Assembly: GCA_915066865.1 (NCBI GenBank)
Contig: CAJZEE010000001.1
Coordinates: 5,957-69,956, forward strand
Length of the DNA stretch: 64,000 nt
Reading direction: 5' to 3'
Origin: an uncultured Veillonella sp.
GTDB lineage: Bacteria > Bacillota > Negativicutes > Veillonellales > Veillonellaceae
Part shown: positions 1 through 7,177 of the stretch, piece by piece
Layout: the number at the start of each line of letters is the position of its first letter
Position numbering within the stretch: the first letter of the stretch is position 1
The notes under the pieces: model-generated
Database searches by the model: none
What the model was told of the DNA's origin: nothing
The model's input: only the letters and a program-made list of their open reading frames with translations
Translations under genes and position numbers: made by a program

Positions 1-871
1 TATTTTTGAAAGCCTCTTCACCACTTTGGTTGTAGTTATTAGGATCATAACTTGGACGATTGGCCATCGCTAATATTTCACCGGTCTTTGGATCCATAAC
101 GATAACGCTGGCATGCTTAGCTCCTGTATCAACCATCGCCTTATCAAGAGCACGTTCTGCAATAAATTGAATTGTTGCATCGATGGTTAAAGTTACGCTT
201 TTACCCTTATCTGGTAAAAATTTAGATAGTACGGAACCAAAGATGGCATTCCCTTTATTATCAGTAGCTACAATTTCTTGTTGTACGCCCCCCTTTAATT
301 CGTCATCAAGAACCATTTCTAGACCATCAAGACCTTTATCATCAGTTCCGACAAAGCCTAATACTTGTGCCGCTAAGACACCATTTGGATAATAGCGCTT
401 AGATTCTTCAACGAAATTGAGACCTGCAATATTGTTATCCTTAATAACTTGTTGTACCCCTTTTGATTTATCTGCATCCATCATACGATTCAACCAGACA
501 AAGGCGGTATCCTCTTGCAAAGCTTTCACAATATTCTCTTTTGACATCGTTACATACGGTGAGATGAGATCCGCAATCTCTTGAGGAGACTGTTTAATCA
601 TCTTTGGATCCGCATATAAAGATTTTGTAACTACACTCATCGCCAAAGGCTTGCCATTACGGTCATAGATTGTACCACGCGGCGATTGTAATTTTCTATC
701 TACTTGAACTTGTAATAAGTTTTTCTTCTCTAGGTCAAAGGTATCAAAGACCTGTAACTGTGCTAAACGCCCGATAAGGACGAAGGCAACGGTCATGAGT
801 ATGGCAAGGCACCACGTAGTGCGACTCCAATCACTCATGCGTAATAACGCTTTATTTAATAACTTCATCAT
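1..871 (-). CDS. Class B penicillin-binding protein (FtsI/SpoVD-like), N-terminal part, cut by window edge
   Basis: Transpeptidase that cross-links peptidoglycan, anchored in the membrane with its domain outside the cell. The visible 290 residues start with a short cytoplasmic tail and a membrane helix at about residues 20-38 (CLAILMTVAFVLIG). Next comes the PBP dimerisation region with the family motif SPRGTIYDRNG, and then the start of the transpeptidase domain (IVMDPKTGEILAMANRPSYDPN). The catalytic SxxK lies beyond base 1, so the gene is partial because of the window edge, not broken. Its ATG overlaps the stop of the upstream CCA-adding enzyme gene as ATGA, so the two are probably translationally coupled. 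Whether it serves division (FtsI) or another PBP2 role cannot be decided here. Confidence 0.9.
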   Translation of the reverse strand, partial: MMKLLNKALLRMSDWSRTTWCLAILMTVAFVLIGRLAQLQVFDTFDLEKKNLLQVQVDRKLQSPRGTIYDRNGKPLAMSVVTKSLYADPKMIKQSPQEIADLISPYVTMSKENIVKALQEDTAFVWLNRMMDADKSKGVQQVIKDNNIAGLNFVEESKRYYPNGVLAAQVLGFVGTDDKGLDGLEMVLDDELKGGVQQEIVATDNKGNAIFGSVLSKFLPDKGKSVTLTIDATIQFIAERALDKAMVDTGAKHASVIVMDPKTGEILAMANRPSYDPNNYNQSGEEAFKN

Positions 872-2286
872 TTCTCCACTGGACGGCGTAACTTATGGTC
901 TAATGCATCATATAATGCATCTGGTTCATTGGGAATCACCCCATTTTGAACCTGACCTAATAAATACTGCAATCCTTCCCCCACTTTTTTCCCTGCAAGC
1001 TTAATAACTCGTTCGTCATAATTTAAATCCTTTGTATGGATAGGCATCTCTAGGCTAAGATCTGCCATACATTCACCAAAGGCTAAGGTGCCATCCGTTG
1101 ATGCATAGGGCTTCCCACAGCCTAGTACATCAGCAGCACAAACCTTAGCTAATTGCTCCCATGCGGTCCGCATGATTTGACTATCTCGGAACTCACCACT
1201 GCGAGCTTCTTTTCGGATCCACTTTTTCTCATTAGCTTCTCCATTTTGTACAAAATAGTGAAAGCGCATATGATTTTTTACAATCCAAGCTACACGGCGC
1301 ACAAAGGCTTTCGGATACCCTAAACGGGTGAGCAACGTCTCTGTCATCTCAGCGCCTAATGTATCGTGGCCACGATCTGTCAAGCGGCCATCAATAACAG
1401 CTCGCACCGTAGGCATCCCCTTCGCCACATCGTGTAATAGAGCGCCCCAACGCAATGTTAAGTCTGGCTCTGTATGAGATACAACGGCCAATGTATGATA
1501 CCAACCATCAAATTCATGAAAGTCTTTTTCTTGTGGTAAATCCACAAGATGATATAGCTCCGGTAAAATAGGAACTTCACGAGCCACCCCATTTTCTATG
1601 ACGCGGCAAGAGCATTCGGCCAATCGCGATTGCACCAATACATCAAGTCCCTTCGCTACAGCAGGCGCTAGCATCAATCGATCCAGTTCACTGCGAACTC
1701 GTTCGAGAGATAATCCAGGTACACGATGAAAGGCCTTTGGCATAGCCTCTAAAAGATCTTCGGTCGGTAAAAAATCTAGCTTTGCTACAAAGCGACAGGC
1801 TCTAAATAATCGCAATGCATCCTCTTCAAAGCGTTTCTCTGCATTGCCAATGGTTCGCAACGTTTTATGCTTGATGTCTCGGCGTCCCCCTACCAAGTCT
1901 ATGACCTCACCATAGCGGTTCATAGCCATGCCATTAACCGTGAAGTCACGGCGCAGTACGTCTTCCTCTAAGGTATCAGCATAGGATATTTCTTCTGGTC
2001 GATGACTATCCGCTCCATATCGCTCGGTTCGATACGTAGCGATTTCATACTGTTTACCTTCTAATGTTGCCACCACAACGCCAAAGGATTTACCAACAAG
2101 GTCTGTGGTTTGAATATCATGACTGCGGAGAACATCAATGACCGTATCGGGACGTGCAGACGTCACAATATCGAAATCATGAGGTTTTTGATGCATTAAT
2201 ATGTCGCGTACAGCTCCGCCTATAATATACGCTTCATAGCCAGCCTCTTCTAGTACAGTCAATATTCGATTGGCTTGTTCCATCAT
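868..2286 (-). CDS. cca: CCA tRNA nucleotidyltransferase / poly(A) polymerase family protein with HD domain
   Basis: Adds or repairs the 3' CCA end of tRNAs; class II nucleotidyltransferase family. The N-terminal palm has GGAVRD (about residues 23-28) followed by the metal-binding DxD in HDFDIVT (about 37-39). The RRDFTVNGMA and EEDALRLFRACRF motifs follow. A central HD phosphohydrolase motif (ALLHDVAKG, near residue 285) marks the HD-fused form. At 472 aa it has the usual length for that form. I chose the ATG at 2286 over the GTG at 2292 because an AGGGGG ribosome site lies five bases before it. It overlaps the downstream PBP gene by four bases. A poly(A) polymerase role cannot be excluded from sequence. 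Confidence 0.93.
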   Translation of the reverse strand: MMEQANRILTVLEEAGYEAYIIGGAVRDILMHQKPHDFDIVTSARPDTVIDVLRSHDIQTTDLVGKSFGVVVATLEGKQYEIATYRTERYGADSHRPEEISYADTLEEDVLRRDFTVNGMAMNRYGEVIDLVGGRRDIKHKTLRTIGNAEKRFEEDALRLFRACRFVAKLDFLPTEDLLEAMPKAFHRVPGLSLERVRSELDRLMLAPAVAKGLDVLVQSRLAECSCRVIENGVAREVPILPELYHLVDLPQEKDFHEFDGWYHTLAVVSHTEPDLTLRWGALLHDVAKGMPTVRAVIDGRLTDRGHDTLGAEMTETLLTRLGYPKAFVRRVAWIVKNHMRFHYFVQNGEANEKKWIRKEARSGEFRDSQIMRTAWEQLAKVCAADVLGCGKPYASTDGTLAFGECMADLSLEMPIHTKDLNYDERVIKLAGKKVGEGLQYLLGQVQNGVIPNEPDALYDALDHKLRRPVEK

Positions 2287-2342
2287 GCACACCCCCTTTT
2301 CTAAACTAGTCTAATCTTTATTTTACTACAAATGAAAGCATG

Positions 2343-2372
2343 AAAAAAGTGCAATCCTATAAGGATTGCACT
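2343..2372 (-). terminator. Intrinsic terminator of the serine dehydratase operon, overlapping the sdaAA stop codon
   Basis: An 11-bp perfect stem (2348-2358 with 2362-2372) with an ATA loop is followed, on the minus strand, by a run of six T. The sdaAA stop codon (2357-2359) lies inside the hairpin, so the last codons are part of the terminator. Confidence 0.85.
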
Positions 2373-3232
2373 CGTTCTGCAATAGCTGTGCCTGTCGGTG
2401 TTACCGCAAGGCCACCATCACTTGTTTCACGCAATGCAGCTGGCATAGCGCGACCAATATTATTCATCGCTTCAATAACTTCATCTGGCGGAATTTGACT
2501 TTCAATATTCATCAACGCCAATTCAGATGCTGTAATAGCATGAACTACATAGAAACCATTCCGTTTAACGCATGGTACCTCTACGAGACCCGCCACAGGA
2601 TCACAAGCTAGGCCCAATAAATTTTTCATGCACAATGCAATAGCATGGCCGACTTGACGCGGCGTGCCGCCCATCATTTCTACAATGGCACCGGCAGCCA
2701 TACAAGCAGCAGTGCCAATTTCTGCTTGGCAACCACCAACAGCACCAGCAACGCAAGCGCGATTCGCTACGACATTACCAATACCAGAAGCGGCCAAGAA
2801 ACCTTTTACTACAGTAGGTCTATCTAACTTGTAATGGTCAGCTACGGCTTTCACAGCACCAGGCATAACACCACAGGATCCTGCTGTAGGGCAAGCAACA
2901 ATGCGGAACATTTTAGCATTCGCTTCATTTACAGCGATAGCATAGGTCATAGCTTTATACGCAATATCACTCATAAATCTAGGAGTTTGACCGTTAAGCT
3001 GTGCCGCCTGACCACCAGACATACCAGAGGCTGTTTTTTCCGCGTAGTCTATACCATCTTGAATAGACCCTTCAAAGATATCTAACCGATGCTCTATTTC
3101 ACGAATAACCGCTTCTTCACTGCGGTCATAATTTTCTAACTCATAACGCAGTACTACGTCACCGAAGGAAATATTATTTTCCTCTGCTAAGCGAATAATA
3201 TCTGCAATTGTATCGTATGCATAACTCATCAT
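2357..3232 (-). CDS. sdaAA: L-serine dehydratase, iron-sulfur-dependent, alpha subunit
   Basis: Deaminates L-serine to pyruvate and ammonia with a [4Fe-4S] cluster, together with the beta subunit encoded just upstream. Cluster-type cysteines are visible in CPTAGSCGVMPG and in GLACDPVAGLVEVPC, along with the glycine-rich GGCQAEIGTA segment typical of SdaA alpha chains. The 291-aa length is normal for the two-subunit Gram-positive form. Two adjacent ATGs (3232 and 3229) follow a GGAGGG site that overlaps the end of sdaAB, so the exact start is uncertain by one codon. For an organism living on organic and amino acids this is a direct route to pyruvate. Confidence 0.95.
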   Translation of the reverse strand: MMSYAYDTIADIIRLAEENNISFGDVVLRYELENYDRSEEAVIREIEHRLDIFEGSIQDGIDYAEKTASGMSGGQAAQLNGQTPRFMSDIAYKAMTYAIAVNEANAKMFRIVACPTAGSCGVMPGAVKAVADHYKLDRPTVVKGFLAASGIGNVVANRACVAGAVGGCQAEIGTAACMAAGAIVEMMGGTPRQVGHAIALCMKNLLGLACDPVAGLVEVPCVKRNGFYVVHAITASELALMNIESQIPPDEVIEAMNNIGRAMPAALRETSDGGLAVTPTGTAIAERVQSL

Positions 3233-3240
3233 TCGCCCTC

Positions 3241-3903
3241 CTATAACGCTTCAAAGGTCATCACATCTTGGATGCCTGGGAACTCGCGCATAAACTGAAC
3301 GGTAATAGGATTTACTACCGTATCCGTAGTAATAACCATCACTGCATCCTTATGCTTACCCTTACGGAACACACGCATGGTAGCAATATTAATATCAGAT
3401 TCACTCAATGCTTGGCTCACAAGAGAAATGGCACCAGGTCTATCCTCATGAAATACGACAAGGGTAAACTCATCGCCAGTAATAGACATATCATTGCCAT
3501 CTACTTCGGTAATCATAATTTGACCACCACCAAGAGAACGACCAATAACAGTCATATGACGATTATGTTCATCGTACATATCAAAACGAACTACATTAGG
3601 ATGACCTACATCGAGAGGAGACTCGATAAAGTTATACTCCATCCCCTCTTTCTCAGCTAATTTATGAGCAATACGAATATTCGTATCATCCTCTTTGAAC
3701 CCCAACAAACCGCCAATCAAAGCACGGTCTGTACCATGGCCTTTATAGGTCTTAGCAAAAGAGCCATATAAGGTTAAATCTACCTTTTTAGGTGTGGAAC
3801 GGAAAATGCACCGCGCCATCTTACCTAGCCGCGCAGCACCAGCTGTATGCGAACTAGACGGGCCAATCATAACAGGCCCTATAATATCAAAAATACTATT
3901 CAT
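3241..3903 (-). CDS. sdaAB: L-serine dehydratase, iron-sulfur-dependent, beta subunit
   Basis: Regulatory partner subunit of serine dehydratase. The N-terminus has the family signature FDIIGPVMIGPSSSHTAGA. The C-terminal third is an ACT domain (about residues 140-215, beginning FTLVVFHEDRPGAISLVSQ), which in other proteins senses amino acids. I placed the start at the ATG at 3903 (MNSIFDIIGP) because an AGAGG site lies five bases upstream and the family begins there; the frame stays open to 3921. It is first in a two-gene operon, nine bases before sdaAA. Confidence 0.94.
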   Translation of the reverse strand: MNSIFDIIGPVMIGPSSSHTAGAARLGKMARCIFRSTPKKVDLTLYGSFAKTYKGHGTDRALIGGLLGFKEDDTNIRIAHKLAEKEGMEYNFIESPLDVGHPNVVRFDMYDEHNRHMTVIGRSLGGGQIMITEVDGNDMSITGDEFTLVVFHEDRPGAISLVSQALSESDINIATMRVFRKGKHKDAVMVITTDTVVNPITVQFMREFPGIQDVMTFEAL

Positions 3904-3954
3904 ACACGCCTCTATATACACATAAATAATGTGAGAAAATCTTACTTTACCTAT

Positions 3955-3975
3955 AGTATAACAATCAATATTGAT
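3955..3975 (-). promoter_or_regulatory. Candidate -10 box and 12-bp palindrome upstream of sdaAB
   Basis: On the minus strand a TATACT hexamer (3955-3960) sits next to a perfect palindrome ATCAATATTGAT (3964-3975). No good -35 box lies 17 bases upstream. The palindrome falls where a -35/spacer would be, so it could be an operator. Function is inferred from position only. Confidence 0.35.
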
Positions 3976-4031
3976 AAATGTCTATATGCACATTAGAGGC
4001 ATATTTGTTTGTCTACAGAGGACTACTATGC

Positions 4032-4343
4032 TTGTGAAAGCTGTTCTAAAACTTTGTATATTGATGGGACTTATATTCTACAAATGTTTTACTAACAGGC
4101 ACAACCTATTGAGGGCCGAAGCGCCTCTATCAGCACCACATACTATTTTGGATAAAGCTATCTACAGAGTAGTATGTTGATGGGCCGCCTTTATATCTAC
4201 AGTTATAAAAAGGAAAGACTATACTTATGCAGCGACATCAGGTCACGAGGAGCAAAGAAGTATAGTCTTTCCTTTTTAACTAAGTTGTGGATACAAAACT
4301 GGGCCCCATCAATATACAAACACTCGATAGATAGCTTTCACAA
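4032..4343. repeat. Nested palindromic element, MITE-like, with three related arms
   Basis: Between sdaAB and hcp. The innermost hairpin pairs 4207-4226 with 4258-4277 (20 bp perfect). Around it, 4154-4186 is a diverged inverted copy of 4301-4343, sharing AAAGCTATCTA and TTGATGGG blocks, so 4154-4343 is one long imperfect palindrome. A further arm at 4032-4068 also matches the right arm: 11 bp perfect (4032-4042 with 4333-4343) and 16 bp perfect (4053-4068 with 4305-4320). No convincing protein is encoded; the two small open frames here lack ribosome sites and run through the repeats. It could be a MITE, a decayed insertion sequence end, or a structured RNA. Confidence 0.7.
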
Positions 4344-4350
4344 TAATAGT

Positions 4351-4385
4351 AAAAAAACGCACCTAAGGATAACCCTAGGTGCGTT
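4351..4385 (-). terminator. Intrinsic terminator downstream of hcp
   Basis: A 10-bp perfect stem (4356-4365 with 4376-4385) is followed on the minus strand by seven T, as expected for the end of the hcp transcript. A second small hairpin (4396-4404 with 4426-4434, 9 bp) lies between it and the hcp stop codon. Confidence 0.88.
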
Positions 4386-4457
4386 ATTTATAACAACAGT
4401 CCTAAATCATAAAAGAGAGGGGACGTAGGACTGTGGTTAACAGATTAATAGATCCTA

Positions 4458-6023
4458 TTAGCCCAAGATAGCTTTCATGTCAGCTTCTGGAGTTGTAATT
4501 GGATGTAATTGGAATTTATCTACCAAAATGTTCAATACATTGCTGGAGAAGAATTTAGGCAAGGAAGGTCCGATGTAAATGTTACGGATACCCAATGCCA
4601 ACAATGTTAACAAGATACATACCGCTTTTTGTTCGTACCAGGACAATACCAATGTCAATGGCAAATCGTTTACATCACATTCAAATGCACCAGCTAAAGC
4701 TACTGCTACTTGAATAGCGGAGTAAGCATCGTTACATTGACCCATATCAAGGATACGAGGGATACCACCGATTTCGCCGATGTTCATGTCGTTGAAACGG
4801 AATTTACCACAAGCCAATGTCAATACTACAGTATCATTTGGAGTTTGTTTAACGAATTCAGTGTAGTAGTTACGGCCTACTTTAGCACCGTCACAACCAC
4901 CTACCAAGAAGAAGTGTTTAATAGCGCCAGCTTTTACAGCGTCAATTACTTTATCAGCAATACCCAATACTGTGCCATGACCGAAACCAGTAGTTACTTC
5001 ATGACCACCGTTGATACCAGTGAATTCTTGAGCTTCTTTGTAGCCGCCCAATTCGATAGCACGGTTGATAACTGCGGAGAAGTCTTTAGTACCATCTTCT
5101 TTTTCTTCGATATGTGCACAACCATCGAAACCTACCATATCTGTAGTGAAGATATTAGCTTTGTAGTTTTCTTTTGGTGGCATAATGCAGTTTGTAGTGA
5201 ACAAGAATGCACCAGGAACATCAACAAATTCTTTTTGTTGGTTTTGCCATGCTGTACCGAAGTTACCTTTCAATTGAGGATGTTTCTTCAATTCAGGATA
5301 AGCGTGGCAAGGCAACATTTCACCATGAGTATAGATATTTACACCTTTACCATCAGTTTGTTCCAATAATTGTTTCAAGTCATGAAGGTCATGACCAGTT
5401 ACAACGATGAAAGGACCTGGTTCTACAGTCAAAGGAACTGTAGTTGGTACAGGTGTACCATATGTTTCAGTATTAGCTTTATCAAGAACAGCCATACATT
5501 TCAAGTTAATTTGACCAAATTCCATCAAAAGATCAAGCCATTCTTCAGCACTGTGATCTTTAGCGAATTCTACCATGCCTTTAACGAACCAAGCGTCAAC
5601 ATCAGCATCGTGGAAGCCAAGGCGAGCAGCATGCCATGCATATGCAGCCATACCACGCATACCTAACAATAATGTGGAACGAAGGGATACGATGTCTTCT
5701 TCACCTTTCCACAATTGTTCCCAATCGAAATTTTGTTGAGCGCTATCCACTTTTGCATGGTAAGCATTTACTTCGTCAATGAATTCTTGAACGCGGTCTT
5801 CAGAGAAGTTTACGTTTGTTACACACATGAACAAACCGCGCATAATATAATCGATACCTTCTTTAGTATGACCCTTTACGTCTAAAGCGCGAGCCAAGCC
5901 AACTAAGGCAGCAGTTAATTCGTCTTGTAAGTTAGCAACTGGTGCAGTTTTACCACATACACCTTGTACAGTACAGCCACCTGGTGCTGCAGATTGTTCG
6001 CATTGATAACAGAACATACTCAT
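4458..6023 (-). CDS. hcp: Hybrid cluster protein / hydroxylamine reductase (class 1 type)
   Basis: Cytoplasmic iron-sulfur-oxygen cluster protein of anaerobes that reduces hydroxylamine and, in other bacteria, nitric oxide; involved in nitrosative stress. The N-terminal cubane cysteines are C5, C8, C17 and C23, a C-x2-C-x8-C-x5-C spacing that fits class 1 Hcp of strict anaerobes. Later conserved blocks include GGCDGAKVGRNYY and LACGKFRFND, which carry hybrid-cluster ligands in this family. It is monocistronic, with an AAAGGAGG site and its own terminator. A Crp/Fnr regulator is transcribed divergently, and an FNR-like palindrome lies between them. No hcr reductase gene is nearby. Confidence 0.95.
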   Translation of the reverse strand: MSMFCYQCEQSAAPGGCTVQGVCGKTAPVANLQDELTAALVGLARALDVKGHTKEGIDYIMRGLFMCVTNVNFSEDRVQEFIDEVNAYHAKVDSAQQNFDWEQLWKGEEDIVSLRSTLLLGMRGMAAYAWHAARLGFHDADVDAWFVKGMVEFAKDHSAEEWLDLLMEFGQINLKCMAVLDKANTETYGTPVPTTVPLTVEPGPFIVVTGHDLHDLKQLLEQTDGKGVNIYTHGEMLPCHAYPELKKHPQLKGNFGTAWQNQQKEFVDVPGAFLFTTNCIMPPKENYKANIFTTDMVGFDGCAHIEEKEDGTKDFSAVINRAIELGGYKEAQEFTGINGGHEVTTGFGHGTVLGIADKVIDAVKAGAIKHFFLVGGCDGAKVGRNYYTEFVKQTPNDTVVLTLACGKFRFNDMNIGEIGGIPRILDMGQCNDAYSAIQVAVALAGAFECDVNDLPLTLVLSWYEQKAVCILLTLLALGIRNIYIGPSLPKFFSSNVLNILVDKFQLHPITTPEADMKAILG

Positions 6024-6029
6024 TTAAAA

Positions 6030-6054
6030 ATCCTCCTTTGCGAGACTTCCTCGC
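6030..6054 (-). promoter_or_regulatory. hcp 5' UTR hairpin abutting the ribosome binding site
   Basis: On the minus strand GCGAG pairs with CTCGC (6040-6054, five-base loop), directly followed by AAAGGAGG and then the hcp ATG at 6023. It may stabilise the mRNA 5' region or keep the ribosome site open; this is inference. Confidence 0.45.
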
Positions 6055-6088
6055 AGTCAAGCTAGATAATATAAAACCTATACATTAC

Positions 6089-6105
6089 ACTGATGTTTTA
6101 TCAGT
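6089..6105. promoter_or_regulatory. Candidate HcpR/FNR-type operator in the hcp control region
   Basis: Perfect palindrome ACTGATGTTTTATCAGT (6-bp arms, 5-bp spacer). On the minus strand a TATATT/TATTAT -10 candidate at about 6066-6073 would put the palindrome centre near -36 to -38, a position where Crp/Fnr activators contact RNA polymerase. The adjacent gene encodes such a regulator. Confidence 0.5.
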
Positions 6106-6295
6106 TGTCTGATTGATTACATTTGAAAGTATAACGTAAAGATGATACAATTTCTGTAGCTTGAGCAACAAATAAAAACTTTTTCAAAAATTTTCCTGAC
6201 TTCCCTTATGGAACAGGTAGACCATTTAGTCTTATACTTTTATTATACAATAATCATTTTTAATTGCTATAGACTTTATCACACCGGAGGTGCTT

Positions 6296-7021
6296 ATGAA
6301 ACAAATACTTTCAAACGATATCATTAATCAATATATGCCCACCCTCGTGAAATGTCCTTTATTCAATACATTAGGAGAGCCAGAGCTGCGTAGCTATTTA
6401 AATAATGCCAAAGTTATCATCCACAGTTACCAAAAAAATGATTTTATAGCCCTCGCTGGAGATCCTATGGAGGGTATTGGTGTCATTCTTGAAGGCAGCG
6501 CTTTACTGACTCGTGAAAATGTAATGGGGCAACGGGTTATTATGGCAAACTTAGAGCAATCAGATATTTTTGGAGAAGCACTACTATTTAGCAAACAGCC
6601 TTTATGGCCTGCTACCATTAAAGCAACAAAAGCAACTAAAATTATGTTTATTCCCCTTGAAACCTTTATTAAAACATTACCGGATTGTCATCAATGCCAA
6701 ACTAAAATCCTATCTAATCTATTAGAGGATTTATCTGAAAAAGCAATTCTATTAACCAGAAAAGTCCACTACCTCACATTAAAAGGGATGCGCGAAAAGA
6801 TTTTTGCGTACTTAACAGATATTTATAAACGTCAGCATTCTAACACAATTCAATTACCCCACAACCGCGAGCAAATGGCTGAGGTTCTCAATGTATCTCG
6901 CACAGCCCTTAGCCGTGAATTAGGACGCCTTCGCGATGAAGGTCTCATTGATATTACAGGGCGCACCGTAACAATTAAAAATATTGAAGACATTGAAGAA
7001 TTCGGCTTTAACACCTTTTAA
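6296..7021 (+). CDS. Crp/Fnr-family transcriptional regulator, probable HcpR
   Basis: Predicted DNA-binding regulator of 241 aa. A cyclic-nucleotide-binding-like beta-roll (about residues 20-130, with GDPMEGIGVILEGSALL) is followed by a dimerisation helix. The C-terminal winged helix-turn-helix has REQMAEVLNVSRTALSREL as recognition region (about 185-205). There is no FNR-type N-terminal cysteine cluster, so the signal is not read from sequence. Divergent orientation to hcp and the palindrome between them make it the likely hcp regulator, as HcpR is in other anaerobes. The ATG at 6296 has a GGAGG site five bases upstream; the in-frame GTG at 6290 does not. Confidence 0.85.
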   Translation: MKQILSNDIINQYMPTLVKCPLFNTLGEPELRSYLNNAKVIIHSYQKNDFIALAGDPMEGIGVILEGSALLTRENVMGQRVIMANLEQSDIFGEALLFSKQPLWPATIKATKATKIMFIPLETFIKTLPDCHQCQTKILSNLLEDLSEKAILLTRKVHYLTLKGMREKIFAYLTDIYKRQHSNTIQLPHNREQMAEVLNVSRTALSRELGRLRDEGLIDITGRTVTIKNIEDIEEFGFNTF

Positions 7022-7050
7022 TACTTAATGTCTATTAAATTTAACAAACT

Positions 7051-7086
7051 AAAAAGTCTCTCAAGATTATCTTGAGAGACTTTTTT
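7051..7086. terminator. Bidirectional intrinsic terminator between convergent genes
   Basis: An 11-bp perfect stem (7056-7066 with 7070-7080) is flanked by five A on the left and six T on the right. It can end transcripts of the regulator on the plus strand and of the 7178-8941 gene on the minus strand. Confidence 0.9.
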
Positions 7087-7177
7087 ATTACACGACTCAT
7101 AAAATATATAACGGTTTTAAGTATATAATAACTATATAATATAATTTTTCAAACTATATAGTGCTTAAAATTGTAAA

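Noticed and set aside
1..871. Truncated PBP as a pseudogene
   Set aside because: The frame simply runs off the window edge; there is no internal stop.
3971..4428. Two overlapping plus-strand open frames (69 and 84 codons)
   Set aside because: No ribosome sites; they run through the palindromic element and the hcp terminator, so chance frames.
4471..4485. Copy of the GATAGCTTTCA word at the end of hcp as part of the palindromic element
   Set aside because: It is coding sequence for conserved hcp C-terminal residues and the match is short, so likely coincidence.
4710..5369. 219-codon plus-strand frame inside hcp
   Set aside because: Antisense to a clearly conserved gene; composition (Thr/Ser/Phe rich) is typical of a shadow frame.
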